Shown in pieces: positions 48,792 through 61,400 of a DNA stretch of 64,000 bases. The notes beneath the pieces are model-generated. The model worked only from the letters and a program-made list of their open reading frames with translations, ran no database searches and was not told the origin of the DNA. Origin of the DNA: Balanoglossus misakiensis. Lineage: Eukaryota > Hemichordata. The position numbers and the translations under genes were made by a program. The stretch lies in NCBI GenBank assembly GCA_040954595.2, contig CM082595.2:4588001-4652000 (forward strand), written 5' to 3'. The first letter of the stretch is position 1. Each line of letters opens with the position of its first letter.

Positions 48792-51700
48792 TTCAAGCAA
48801 CGTGGCCCACCACCACTCGGCCTCGGCTGCCAAAACACAGCTTATCATTAATTCTGTACCTGTCAACATCACTTTGCCAAATCCCGCCTAAAGGATTCCA
48901 CGGCTAATTGGAAGGATTTCCGAAAATTTGGAAGTAGTCATCCTGTCGGCAGTCCTGGCTGTATATCAAGCAGGGATGACATGTTAATAAACACAGTAAC
49001 ATTGGCCACGCTGTCACATCTCTTAGTTTATAGCAGCTCAGAATTTTCATATTTTTTTTCACTGCTTATTTTTTGTTTGTCCCTCGGACTATTAAAAAGC
49101 ACAAGAAAATGTCCAGCACTGTTTTTGCGCACATTTTAGACTTCATCATCATGAACATGCATTCTTTTACAGTTCACGTTTCCAGAATACAAATTGGCCT
49201 ATTACAAATTGAAGTTATCAGTGACTAATATTGATTGAAAGACCCAATCAAATTTTGAAAATCTGAGATTTGGGTGAGTGTATGTGATATCTTGTCATTG
49301 CAGAGACACATACACGGTACATGACTGCCATCAATAGTTTACACACTACAGCTTTCAGTTTCATGTTTAAATAAAAACATATTGCTAATTTAGTCACTTA
49401 TTTGTGAATTAAAATACTTTTCTATGTATGCTTGGTCAACTGGCTGTCTTTGTCTCTCTCTCTCTCCACGCGGGTCATTATCAATCCCGGAATGCAATTT
49501 TATACCTGCTTGTCAATCAAAATGTTTTTCTCATATTTACTGCATACAGAATAACCTGTGGTTTCTGATAGAAGCCCAAATATACAGTGGGTGGACATCA
49601 CACCACAAAACCTAGCAACATTATTGATGTTGTCAACACACATGGTTGGCCTAACCTTGACATTGTAGATGGAAGAGTATAAGAACAGCTAATGTACCCA
49701 ACCTACAAGTAATTAGCCGGTTGCCCCAATCATAACAGGATTACCCATCAGAAACATCCAGAAAGTCACAGGACTGGTTGACTGAGGCTATGGTCAATGT
49801 GACGTTTTATTAGAAGCGGGCCAATAAAGATGTTCAGTACAGATAGTTTCCACTTCTTACAGACTCTCTGTACCTGTATTTAGTATTCCAAAACGGTAGA
49901 TTGAAGTTTACACAAAGTGACACTAATGCATCACTTGAAGAATTCACGTGTTGGTTTTTCCGAGGCAAATACAACGGCCTATTCCTCTTCTTGAAAAAAC
50001 ACAAACTCCATCTATCGCTCTATTTGTGAAGGTTTGAAGGTTATAACCCTCTCTTGAAGAGCTGTTCACCCTAAGTTGCCCTCCAATGGTCTACTTGAGC
50101 GTCCGAAACAAAGGAAGCACTGTATTAGATGGGGGATTTGGAGGACCGTTGGAGTGAGCCACAGATCCCCGGCACTAAATCGAAAAAACATCGGCGGGTC
50201 TTTTATAGTCTCTGAAATGGTGTTTAATCTGCTAATAGTGTGACCATCTGACGTTTTCGGAAGAAAGCCCCGAGACTTCAATCTGAAGCAACTAACTCTA
50301 CCACTGACACATGCAGTGAGAAGCTGATTAGTTTTCATCCAGTACTGGCAAAAAAGAGACAAATTTGTGAACACAGATTTAACCTACCACAGAGGAAATC
50401 TTACAAAACGACTTTATGTCTGACTTTTTTTTCTGCACTAGGGAGGGGAAGTCAGTGGGGGTGGGTAAGGGTGCATTTACCAAAAGCATTCGGGGGGTGG
50501 GGGGGGGGGCAAAATGACGGCAATTATCAACAACATAGGGCACATATTGTTTGACTGATTTTCTGAGATTCCAAAAGTAAACCTGAGCACTGGGGTGACC
50601 AGTTGCCGGTGTGTGCAAATGCCACTTAAAAACAAACATATTGAAGAAATAATGAAGAACTGACCACACTATATGATCGCTAGACATCCGGTGCCAGTTA
50701 CCCTGTGGGCCTTAGACCTACTCCAGGGACAGCCCTCTTCAACCAACAGTTCATTTTCTGGTCCCCCAATAGCTGATAAGGAGATCTATACATAAACTTT
50801 ACTTCAATAAAACCCCTCTGCACAGGTGTCAAATCACTTTAGACATCTATCAGTTGCCATGACAATGCTAACAGCCCTGTGTTTGTCCCTCTCAACTTTT
50901 AACAAGAACCCCTTTGTTCTTATCTAAATCACAGGAGATACATATTCACTGCTTACAAAAAAGCTTACACCTTATCTGAGGTGGGGAGGGCAAATTTTTT
51001 CAAATGTTACCAAATTTTTCTCAATTTCCTGGGAAATTTAGCACCCAAATATCCAAGTATATCACTATGATATGATTTTGATCAAAATTTAAGATCTTCC
51101 TGAAGGAAAAACACTAAAATTTAAAATTTTTCCAAATGATCAAGATTGGTAGTAAACATTGAAGTCACACCTGCAATAACAGTTTATCTGTGATTACTGG
51201 CCATGAATTTTTAATTACTTGATATCAACACAAAATCAAACAATTTAAATCCCCCAGCATCAACAAACTCAAACTCTTATAATTAAAAGGTCACAGAATA
51301 TTCACTAAAATTTTGCTAATCCATTCCTAAAATGCACACCCACTCAGGAAGTTTGGAGTCAATATTTGGGTTGGTGGAATCACTGGCTAGAAGCTCAATG
51401 GATGCCTAGCAGCCCTGGAGTCATTTTCAAAATATGGCTGTCACTATGGTCAGGAAATATTCCCCCAAGTTCTGTAAATGACTCAACTCATAAAAACACT
51501 TGACACTATAACTGAAGTATGACTAAATTCGGTAATTTCTTTGTGTGTTCGGAGGAAATGATCCTCATTCAGTACTGATCGGAGCAAATCGTTTCCTGCG
51601 ACAGACTTCTGGTTTCTGCGCGACCATGAAATGTCTTGCAGGGACTTGATATGGTGTGAATATTTATTTCATGGCCTACTTTTATGAAAGAGTGTTTTCA

Positions 51701-52541
51701 AATTGGTTTATATCAGCAACTGCAATAGGGTTAAACTGAAAGATCTTGATGATAATATCCTGGCTAGTATGTCCTGAACGAAATACACTTAAAAGAAATT
51801 CTAAGTATCTTATAAGATTTTATAAGATTCTTATAAGAAGACACTGTATTCTCTTTGTAGAACCTGAAGGACTCCAGGGGATAGATTCTACATTTTATGA
51901 AAATGATTAAATGTATGTAAACATGCATCCTGCAGATTATTGTAAAGTCTTGAGAGTTTATAGTATGTTTTTTTTTTCTTCTTCAGTACGTGAAACAGTC
52001 ATTTCTGGTTGTCATACCAGCCAGTGCCACGACGACGTAATATCAAATGCTGTACGTGTCAGAAACGTTGAATGGCTATACTCGTGATGTGGCATTAGCA
52101 CCAATTGCCCAGTCCGATCTCAGTTCACTCGAGTGCGCTTGATCCGAATCAATACCACGTCTGTGGGGCTTATCAGCCATGGCAATCTCAACGTTGGCAG
52201 ATCGGACATCAAAGGTTCCCCGCCACCCAACACACCAGAAGAGCATCTCAAACAGAGACATACAAACTTCGCCATCATCATCCACACAACTGTGTGATGC
52301 AGCAAATCCACTGTCACAAACCATGACACATGGTTCCGGTATTGACATTTTCGGAACTTCACTAATACTACACGCCATGGCAACCAATCACTTTGGCAAA
52401 AACGTGAAAACCTTTCAAACAGTTAATGTAACAGTGAACAGAAAATTATACCTCGTTTTCTAAAACAACAGAAGAAAACGAGTGAAAGGATTTTAGCTCT
52501 GACAAAACATCCCTGGAAGTAAAACCATGCACCCTCTGGAA

Positions 52542-52624
52542 TAGTCTAGTACCTAGCCGTATTTTGTTCCCTTTGCTTCCAAAACTAAAGCAAAGCGAAC
52601 AAAATATGGCTAGGTACTAGACTA
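52542..52624. mobile_element. Hairpin MITE, copy C (83 bp), with perfect 9-bp target duplication
   Basis: The element runs from TAGTCTAGTACCTAGCC to its near-exact reverse complement, with the core TTTGCTTCCAAAACT at the hinge. CCTCTGGAA is repeated perfectly on both sides (52533-52541 and 52625-52633). This is the youngest-looking copy and defines the family boundaries: TAG...CTA termini and 9-bp duplication. Nine-base duplications are typical of Mutator-like transposases, so a MULE-driven MITE is the first hypothesis. Confidence 0.85.
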
Positions 52625-53198
52625 CCTCTGGAAGTGCTTTGGATAAACGGATGTACAATTTACACAGGCCTCAAAAAAGCTCCCAATCACATTAAAATGC
52701 CAAGTTCACTGACATCACAATCTAGGAATCCAATTTACAGCCCTCATTGTATCCCCCCTCTTATTTCAGCACACCAAAGCATGACGGAAACTTGAGGCTA
52801 CCCTCCACAAAAGACACCTGAGTAGAATTTCCCCCAGCGATGCATCGGTGGGTCTTCAGAGACCCAGACATAAAAGACAGAGAGAATTAAGATGGGCACT
52901 GGGGGAATATACTCATTTCCTTGGCTGGAATTAATGAACTGTGGCGATTGAGTCGAGCCCGGCACTTGGGACTTACAGTACATAGTGATTTGTGGAAGCT
53001 AATGTTTAGCTAATGGTCCTGCTGACCCGACAGAAAGCTTAACCTGAAATTTATTAGAAAAAAAAAGAACGACAACAGTTTTGATTTTGTTCATTACTCT
53101 CGAAGGATGTGAAGCGACATATTTCTTTTTTGTTCTGTTAAAAGCCCAGAAAATGACTATTTTCTCTAAAAACCTTATTGTATCAATAAGCAGCTTAC

Positions 53199-53330
53199 AC
53201 ATTCTGCTCTCTGGAAGCATATTGAAGCCTAGAATACACGGCTTGCCAACAGAACCTTTCAGAGTCTATTACAAGACTCGACATCTCTATGTCTGTATTG
53301 CACAAAATTGATTTTTCCTTGAATTTCAGA
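53199..53330 (-). other. Candidate internal exon, family not recognised
   Basis: On the minus strand a pyrimidine-rich acceptor (ending ctattgag) and a good donor (gtaagc) bound 132 open nucleotides, including SSLVIDSERFCWQAVYSRLQ. It lies on the strand where OPA1 exons are expected, but it does not match OPA1 convincingly. It is probably chance. Confidence 0.13.
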
Positions 53331-55828
53331 CTCAATAGAAATAGCAGAAGAGTACATCAGATTCAATCAGATGATTTCTCTGTGGTATGATTGGTGGCGG
53401 GGATGAGGAGACAAGACGGCGGGCGTCGTCGCGGGAACGGGCGGAGTCACTTTGAGCAAAGCCAGTGAAGGCTAGCTGTGTGCGTACAGATTTTACATCT
53501 CGCAAAAATTAAAGCAGAAATAGATATATTAACATTAAGAAGCGAACATGGGTGACTATTTTCTTGCAATGGTCCGTACGTGTAATTTGTTTGCCTTGGG
53601 AAAAGTACTGGAACTTTTGATCACTGATGGGAAAAGGGACTTGAGGATGAAACGCTGAGATGTTGGCCTCACATATATACAACCAAATACACGTCCTCTT
53701 TGTGTGTGTGTCCCTAGCCTGTCCTCATGGCGTCAAGATGGATCAAAAGAACAATCAGCTAACCCACACACACACACTCACACTCAGACGCAAACACACA
53801 CAAAAAAATCCTCAGGAAGATCACAACTGGCAAAAAGATTGACGGCAAACAATCAACCCGGCTGGGGTTCTTTGTTGTTCTTATACGGACACAAGACGAC
53901 TGCATTATTGGATCTTGATTGGGTCCGCCACTGCAGAAAATGAAGTGCGACTGCCGAACAAACCGCCTCGATCAGATAAGGCGCGGGACAACAAGTGACC
54001 CATTTTGCCCGGCCGTAATTGCCAATAGGGCTTGGTGGGTCTTGGTGGCCAGTCAATTTACCTTATCAAAACACGGCTATTGAACGATCACAAGGACACC
54101 ATTCAGAGGTGAACGATTACCCACTGGCTACAGATCCCTAGGCTTGACCGCTCCCTTCCCACTATTTTCTCGTAATTGGCCATCAACAACTTTTTGGGCA
54201 ATTTAACTTCCATTATGCCCTTTCCAAAACAGCCAAACCTTGAAAAAAATTCTTGTTTGATTTTTTGCGGCGCATGCTTTTCAGATAAACATCATCCTGA
54301 AACTTCCATTCAGACTTGGACACACTCCACGGGCAAAAAATACAAACGCTCTTTCATTTTTAATGCATGGTGAGAAGTGAAGTTAAGATCATAATCTCCG
54401 GACATTGGTGTATACTGTTTCAGTCACAAATGCGTTTGTTGATGAGTTGATTGGTGCTCAGGTGATGGCTTTGTTTCTGTCACAGCGTCAGGAATCTGAT
54501 AGTTTTGGGAGTTTCACAAATATATGTCTCACTGAAAATGCGTTTTCTGGTATATGAGAATGATCTAAATCTTCACGACTCGTGACGTCTCCCTCCCCTT
54601 TCGTTATTGTGCTAAAATTTTGTCCCTCAAAACTCTGTCTTTTTATGCGATTCATTTCTGTCAGTTTCTCAGGGTTAGTTTGTGACATATCATTCTTGAA
54701 ATCGGCCATGCATTCAGTGAATTTTCACGGGAAGTGAGGGAGGAAACTAAAGAAAACACAGTTGAGAAAACATGGAAATGGTTCACTGTGAATTGGATCA
54801 GGTCAGTGGTGCTAGATCGCTTTCATCCTCCAACAACCCACTGCATTGTGGGAAAATCCACATGCATGTGCGTCCATTAGAGCTCAGATCCTTGAGAACT
54901 CCAAAAAGAGATCCTCTTTCTGGAGTAATACTAATACTCCGACGCGTATCTATGATTTAAGCGAGTGTGGCACGTGTCTGGGACAGATGGGGGAAGGGGC
55001 CCACGAATTTTCGAGATTATTTGTTAGCTGAGATTTTAAACAAATATTTTTGTTTGCGCTCTGAAGAAACTTTCAGTGAACCACTCGAGAACCCGGGCTA
55101 AAAGACAAAAAGGCCACTTCCGTCTATGATTAATTTAGTATTGGTTTAAGCTTATATCAAATTACAGGGTCTACGACCGTGGCTTAGTGAAAAGCCCAGA
55201 CTCGGTGAAGTTTTCTGTGGTGGTTGCTACTTGCATGCATAGGGCCTGTCAATTACGAGAAACGATTTGTGCGGAACCCTGTGTGAGTCGAAGAGTGTAT
55301 TATTTGATTGTTCGACTGTTTGTCTTGCTGCGATTATATCAACTCGCACAATGGTAACCAATAGCCCGACTTCGCCGTCCCCTACCGGTAATTTCAGCCG
55401 ATGTATTAGGCACCTACTTTGTTAAGAAGCGTGGCACAGGTGTTGTTCGGCCGGGGAAATTCAAGATGTCGGCATTTAACGCCTTGTCTGCCTGAAGAAA
55501 CGTTATACACCCTCCCACCAACCCCGTCCCCCATTTCTTGCCGGGCACACAATGGCGACAGCGGAGTCTTGCGGAGACGGCCGCGGTAAGGAGAGAGGCT
55601 GGGAAAGCCGCACCGCGGCGGATTGCGGGGGAAGTGGATCCCGGAGTTCAGGTTACAAATTGAGAGAACGAGAAAGGCGCTCAATTGTGCACAGGTAAAT
55701 TAAGAGCGTGCGTTGGAAGCCGAGACTGGGTTACACACAGACTTCAGGGTGGCTTTTCTCACATGGTCACTGATAATCTCCACTACGTCTTACAGCTCAC
55801 AGGTATATCCCAAATACTTTGAGGACAA

Positions 55829-56040
55829 TACTGTAAAACACTTTATTTTCGCGAGTTAAATTTTTCGCGATATCGAGAGAGGCCACTGTTTCGCGAGTAT
55901 TAATTTTCGCGTTCTCTTATTCCATCCACTGCGTCGTTATCTTCAATAACAATTTACGCGACTTTTTATTTTCACGCTATTTTGGCTCTCGCGTATTTGG
56001 CGAAAATTAATTGCTCGCGAAAATAAAGTGTTTTACAGTA
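55829..56040 (+). mobile_element. TIR MITE, copy 2 (about 212 bp, TA target site)
   Basis: The same 24-bp inverted ends (CTGTAAAACACTTTATTTTC...) and flanking TA dinucleotides as the element at 48591, in the opposite orientation. The two differ by scattered substitutions and small indels, indicating independent and not very recent insertions. Confidence 0.85.
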
Positions 56041-56258
56041 TTCCTAAATATTGCTGGGGGATAATTAACCTTATGATCATTAAATATTTCAACTTTTACT
56101 TCGTTGTTTGATTAAAAATATGGTAAAAGTGACAGCTATTGGGGCTTTAACAAACTATTCTGCTATCATTTTAAATTCTGTTTTTGTTTCTGTCTCAGTG
56201 AGATTTCATAAATAGTCAAATCCTAGGGAAAGTACATTGAGTCCCTATCTGCCCTCAG

Positions 56259-56645
56259 ACACCTGAAGTCATCACCTTGGACATTTAATAATGAGGCAGC
56301 GAGAATCCAGAGACGGAAGACCCCACCTGGTGTCTGCAAGAAGCCACCGTCAGTGATCAATCACACCAGGAGAAGATTTGAAACGAAAAAACACGTAACC
56401 ATACAAAACCCGTTGCATCTCCAGTGCACAAGCACAAAGTATCTATACCCATCCCTTCCAGGCCTGTCTCCAATCCTCAAGCCCCAAGCAGCACCACCAC
56501 TAATTTCCCCTCCTTGTGGGCGAGCACCCAGCCAAGCATAACAGCCTGGTTTCCAAAACCCTACCTTGGAAAATTACAGGTTGTCACTGACGAAATGGAT
56601 GATGTCAGTGCAACCAGTCATCTTCTTACAAAATCGGGACAATGG
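56259..56645 (+). pseudogene. Exon-like segment with a frame change; family not recognised
   Basis: An acceptor-like tract (CCCTATCTGCCCTCAG) precedes a frame reading HLKSSPWTFNNEAARIQRRK and further basic residues. An A-run at 56386-56391 coincides with a switch to another frame that reads PVASPVHKHKVSIPIPSRP and ends in LLTKSGQW at a strong donor (TGG|GTAAGT, 56646). Both frames look coding on their own side of the A-run and overlap only at 56382-56545. That suggests a coding exon with a one-base indel, either a pseudogene or an assembly error. Codon choice looks protein-like. I cannot name the family. Confidence 0.3.
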
Positions 56646-56890
56646 GTAAGTGCTTTTGATGATCCATCAAGAGACGCAAATCGGAAATGTGACTTGTCGG
56701 AAACGAAATGAGTCAGGAAAGTTTGTGGTAGAAGAGTATGAATTAAAATAATTCTCTTTGCTCAGGCTGACATTTTATTAGTGTGTCTCTTGCCTAGGGA
56801 TGTACGATAGTCAAAATTGAAAATATTGTCATTTCTTTTAATTGTCGATTTTTAGAATATCCTGTGTATGTGTAATGAAAATCAGAAACG

Positions 56891-57020
56891 CTCCTGATTG
56901 GTCAGCCACTTTATCAAGCAGGCTTCTGATTGGTCAGTTGGTTAGGGTTTTATCAAGTAGGCTTCTGATTGGTCAGTTGGTTGGGGTTTTATCAAGTAGG
57001 CTTCTGATTGGCCAGTTGAT
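56891..57020 (+). repeat. Tandem repeat, 39-bp unit with GATTGG (inverted CCAAT) in each copy
   Basis: CTTCTGATTGGTCAGTTGGT recurs at 56923 and 56962, and in shortened form at 57001. A shorter, diverged first copy begins at 56891. The unit ends in GGGTTTTATCAAGTAGG. Each copy carries an inverted CCAAT word. Confidence 0.88.
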
Positions 57021-58351
57021 GTTTCTCTGAAACTTCCCTTATGTGGGAAAGATGTGGGCATTAAGCCTTTCATCCTGGGTGCAGTGACCTCAGCATATAC
57101 ATAAAGAGAGTGTATAACACACACTGGGTCTGACCACATTATGATGGCAAGAAGGGAGGGATGCAACAGCACAAAAGTGGGACGTGTTTGTTTTTACAGT
57201 CCTTCACTGCAGTCAACTTGACGTATGAAGGACTAAACACACACGTTCTCAAGCCGAACAATGCCCCGACACCATCTCAGTGTATTTCTCAGGTGAAAAT
57301 AAAAGACCCCCTGTTGATTCATGCACACTGATCCGTGGATGCATGCACCTTGCACTGGCCGTGATCACAATCGCACAGCACCTGATACTGAAGACACAAA
57401 GCGTGTATACCTATATACGCCTCGTGTGACTGAGTCTTGCAAATGTCCAAGAAAGGCCGTAATTGTGCGGCACAATCGCCCAATAGAGTCTTCCACACAC
57501 ACACACACTCTCTCTCTCCTGCGAGCTGAAAAACCTTCTATCTCCCTGCCACTTTTTTGTTTCTACCTGTCAGTCGTGCCCGGGCCCCCATTCACCAAGG
57601 CAGCGCCCCAAGGCCGCCACACAAGGTATAATCGAAGCAACTCCTCCCAGGCCAAAGAATCCCACTTTTAAAGGCGGCCATTAATTCTAATTAGGGTACT
57701 TAGTTCCGTCAGCTTTAGTAGCAGGTAGATTCGCATCGATGCGCTTTCCCACACTAACTCCACAAAGCGTATTTCTCCCTGCACTTTACCAGTGTATTAT
57801 TCCCTCGTTTTCGGTCAAATTTAATCATTTAACATGGTTATCCCTGAAAAGCGACAAAACGCGAGCACCTTGGCAACTGGGGAGGTGGTTGCTTAGATTT
57901 CCTCAGGCTTCCCATCATGCACCTCTGTTTGTCCGGAAAACCCCATCACAACTGACAAACTTGACTGAGAAGGAATTAGTTTTAATCCAGTATTATTTAC
58001 TGCAGAACATATGATAGACTTTTTAAAACTAACTTTAGTCCAGACCTACGTGACACACTCAAGAATACTCAGCAATTTTGTCTTTGATCTTTGGACCTTT
58101 CCTTGGCCTTCGTCAGTCTATTGAATTTTTCAACAAAATACACCTGTATCAGAATTAATCGCAAACTTCTTGTGAAACCAGAGTGGTGTATTTCACTTCA
58201 AAACAAAAACTAGGTTGAATAAAAATTGCCAAAAACAACAAAATTTGAGGTCTGACTTTATGGCGGGAAAACAATTCGGGCGGTGAAAGCACAAGGCGAG
58301 AACTTTGCACAGATATGTGACTGACGGCATGAAATATTAGACTAGACTTAC

Positions 58352-58419
58352 CAGAACAATAGAGTTAAAGTACCAATAATCAGACACCATAGTGCCCACC
58401 ACTGCCAAGACAATTTCAT
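58352..58419 (-). other. Candidate first coding exon with signal peptide or signal anchor
   Basis: On the minus strand ATG opens MKLSWQWWALWCLIIG TLTLLF, a short basic start followed by a hydrophobic run. It ends at a consensus donor (TTCTG|GTAAGT). This is the usual form of a first coding exon of a secreted or type II membrane protein. The ATG context is weak (C at -3), and I found no convincing second exon. The hydrophobic run may be chance. Confidence 0.22.
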
Positions 58420-61400
58420 CTGCTTTTTATTAGGTGGGTGATAAACACAAAACGAAGCGACCATTGGAAGTTGTTCTCTAGGGGAATTTGGAATGGGGAA
58501 ATCGTGGGATATGCTTGATTTCACCCAGCCCCTCCATCTTTCAAATTTGGAAATCATGCCTTGCCTTGCCCTCTCGCGGTATGGTTCAATGTCCTTTTTT
58601 AACAGCAGAATAATGTTCTTCTTAATAAACAGATCGTTTTAAGATGGTATTACAAATATTGAGGTTATGTACAGTAAGGTGCTTTACTGGCATTGTCTAT
58701 GGCCTGTCGAAAACAAGTAACAGATCATTGCTGGTATGTACAGACCATGCTGTGCGATAAAAATTCAACTTGTCGGCCGTAAGATCAATGGCATTTCTCG
58801 GACTCTGAAATGTCAAATCTGATGAGACTGCTCGTAAATAAACCATCCTGGAACTTAATATTCACAATAAAGTTCCATAAATGTCACTATAAGTGTTGCC
58901 CAAATTTACTCTTGGCTACTTTGTTAAGTAGCCATCCTTTCCCGTTTCGTGTGAGCTTCGCCGACACACTATTCCCCTGGGTGCAGTTGAAAACAATGTT
59001 TCCACCTGCCTCCTCTGGAAAGAAGAGGGAAAGATTTATTTATCGTCATTACAGCAAGACAGAGCAGTACAATGTAAAGGCGGCTGACTCTGTCTGCTTT
59101 GGGGCTTCCATTGTTTTGCACAAATACGAAATAAATTTTGTGTGTGGCCGCACTGGTGGCTGGATGGTCTATTGGTCTATAAACCCACCCTCCACAGATT
59201 TCAGTTTGAAATAGCTGAAAGAGAAGAGGTGTCACCAAAGGATATAAACAACAAATCTTGTTTTCAGAGAGGTTGAAAAGACTTAAACAGACTAGCAGTT
59301 TTACGGGAACTTGTGAATTGAAGAAAAAATAAAAACGATTTAAAGCCAGGAATGTGCTATGAAAGTGTCAACTAAGGTATTTAAATTGATGAACGCTTTT
59401 CTGAAATTGTTTTTAAGTTATAATTTATTGTTTGTTGTTTACCAATTCAGTGAAGCCGCTGTCTTTTAGCATACATGTTTTTACCTTCATGAACAAAGTT
59501 TCACTATAGAAATCTATAGAATTATTATATTGCTTATAGAAGTTCCATTAAAATGTATGGAAATTCTATACTGAAGTTATGTGTAGTTTTGTCTTTTTTT
59601 ATTGAATGTCAAAATGTATAGAACACTGTTGAATTCTTTAGAATATTTCTCATAAGGGATGTCTCAAACTGACTATTTTTTTCTTAACACAGACAACTGT
59701 GAAAAAACACAACAAGATTCTGAGCCATCTAAAGCGATCTGTGTAGAGCACTGACTAACAGGTTGGTCCAAGTGAATCATGTGGAACAAGAAATCTGTTA
59801 GCGCGACGCCAAAAAAAGAGTACACCCCTGAAAAAATAACACGACAACACAATACAAAAACCCAGCTAGTGTACTTAGAAAATACCGCAATATTCTGTCC
59901 ACTCACCCGACAAGACGGATTTTTGTCGCCGATGGACGGGTAAACCGATCTGGGCCTATTCTCTCCGTCAGGGAGAAATGACAACAAGCCTGGGTAAACT
60001 ATTTACCAAAGCTTTTTTTGTCTCTGTTTATTTCTTGTTTTGGAATGTCAGCTATTTCTTTCAGCAGTTAGGCAACAGTGGTTGCAGTTATGGCACAGTT
60101 CACTGGAGCTATTATAGAGTCTTTGGGTATTTTTTTCTTTTTTCCTTTAAACCTCCGAATTTTACAGTCTGTTAAGTTTTAAAATCTGCTCCACCGTAGC
60201 AGGCCAGTGCGACTCAGGAAACAGTTCCCACTGTCAAAACTTGCAGTTTCTTTCTCAGTGAGCACTAGTTGATAGATTTTCTTTGGTTTTCATTTTCGGA
60301 ATATCAGAAGCAGAGATAATTCAGCTGCCAATATTCCGCCAGCTTGTGACTTTTCCAGGACTGGGAAAGGTTATCATTCAATGGAATATGAAAAGAAATC
60401 TTGGTGTGGTCTTGACATTGCTGGAATCATGAACACTGATAATACAGTGGTTGTAGAGAACAACAATTATAACAGAAATCGACAGTTTTTCTGTGCAGTG
60501 ACCATCTTCCTGCTGAAAATGGCATTTTTGACATGATAAAAAATCCTCACAGGCACGAGTGCTTGGCAACCTTGGTAATCGAGGAAGCACAAAAGATATT
60601 CCTAGTGTTACACTCCAATGTACGATGAACCAACTGGTTTCTCTCAGACAGTCTACTGAAGTTGTCTTTTCTGGTCATAGCTGGGGAAACAGATTCATCG
60701 TTTAGCAAGATTGCAGCATCACACCGCAATGTGTAGCAGCGCATCCACTGGTCTGGATTTCTCAGATGTGACACACAGTACATGATGCGTGTACCTCTCC
60801 AACAATATCCGTCACTCCTGCACGATCAGACCGATTTTGTTTTGCGTCGAAAAACACCTGCAGCAAAGCGACCACGTCTCAACTCTCTCACGCTCTCTGC
60901 ATACTTCGATATTCAGGTATCATCCCCAGGGTAGTCCAACCCCCGGGGCAAAATCAATTACTTTCTTCTCCGACTCGGGCAAATATTTCTGCCGAAATTT
61001 TCACACCGTAAATCACGGAATGCGATTCGATAAACACCGCGATGCCGTTCAATGGCAGCATGCGTCGGCCCGACACACTTGAATATGTAAAATGACTTTT
61101 TTTTATCTTCTTGATATACCTTACTGTCCCTGTCGTTCCACTGAGCAAGCACACACAAAACTCTGATATATTGTCAAAACAACCCAACTGATGTCGGACA
61201 GCCATGTATGTTTTTTTAACAAGTGAATTCCTGAGACTCAAATCACCTCTTGAAAAAATTCTTGAACAACATATTTTTGGTGGTCACCGCGTGTCCTGGG
61301 AAACTGCCTTCCTTGCCTCCAGCAATTTTAGAAACAAACACAGACAAGACAAGTAAATCATTTACGACCAGCACTAGAGAAAACAACAAGCCAGAATCAT

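Larger units (their letters stand above)
46293..56258. other. Mostly unassigned; expected to include OPA1-like introns if that gene is intact
   Basis: It contains one TIR MITE pair (48591 and 55829), hairpin MITE copy C, and the weak exon candidate at 53199. A + strand frame of 151 codons from ATG at 46903 to 47358 has no domain or splice support. No exon matching OPA1 GTPase or middle-domain motifs was recognised by eye. Confidence 0.45.

Noticed and set aside
52076-52387. Open frames on both strands, and a possible terminal exon at 51987-52087 behind a strong pyrimidine tract
   Set aside because: Competing frames on both strands with no recognisable family. The short terminal-exon reading cannot be separated from chance.
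53199-53330. Exon candidate as part of OPA1 (WQAVY resembling the TWHQVY region)
   Set aside because: Only a few scattered matches and an insertion would be required. OPA1 is too conserved for such a weak fit.
60541-60783. Coding-looking frames on both strands
   Set aside because: Both strands look equally plausible, no splice sites frame them, and no family is recognised.
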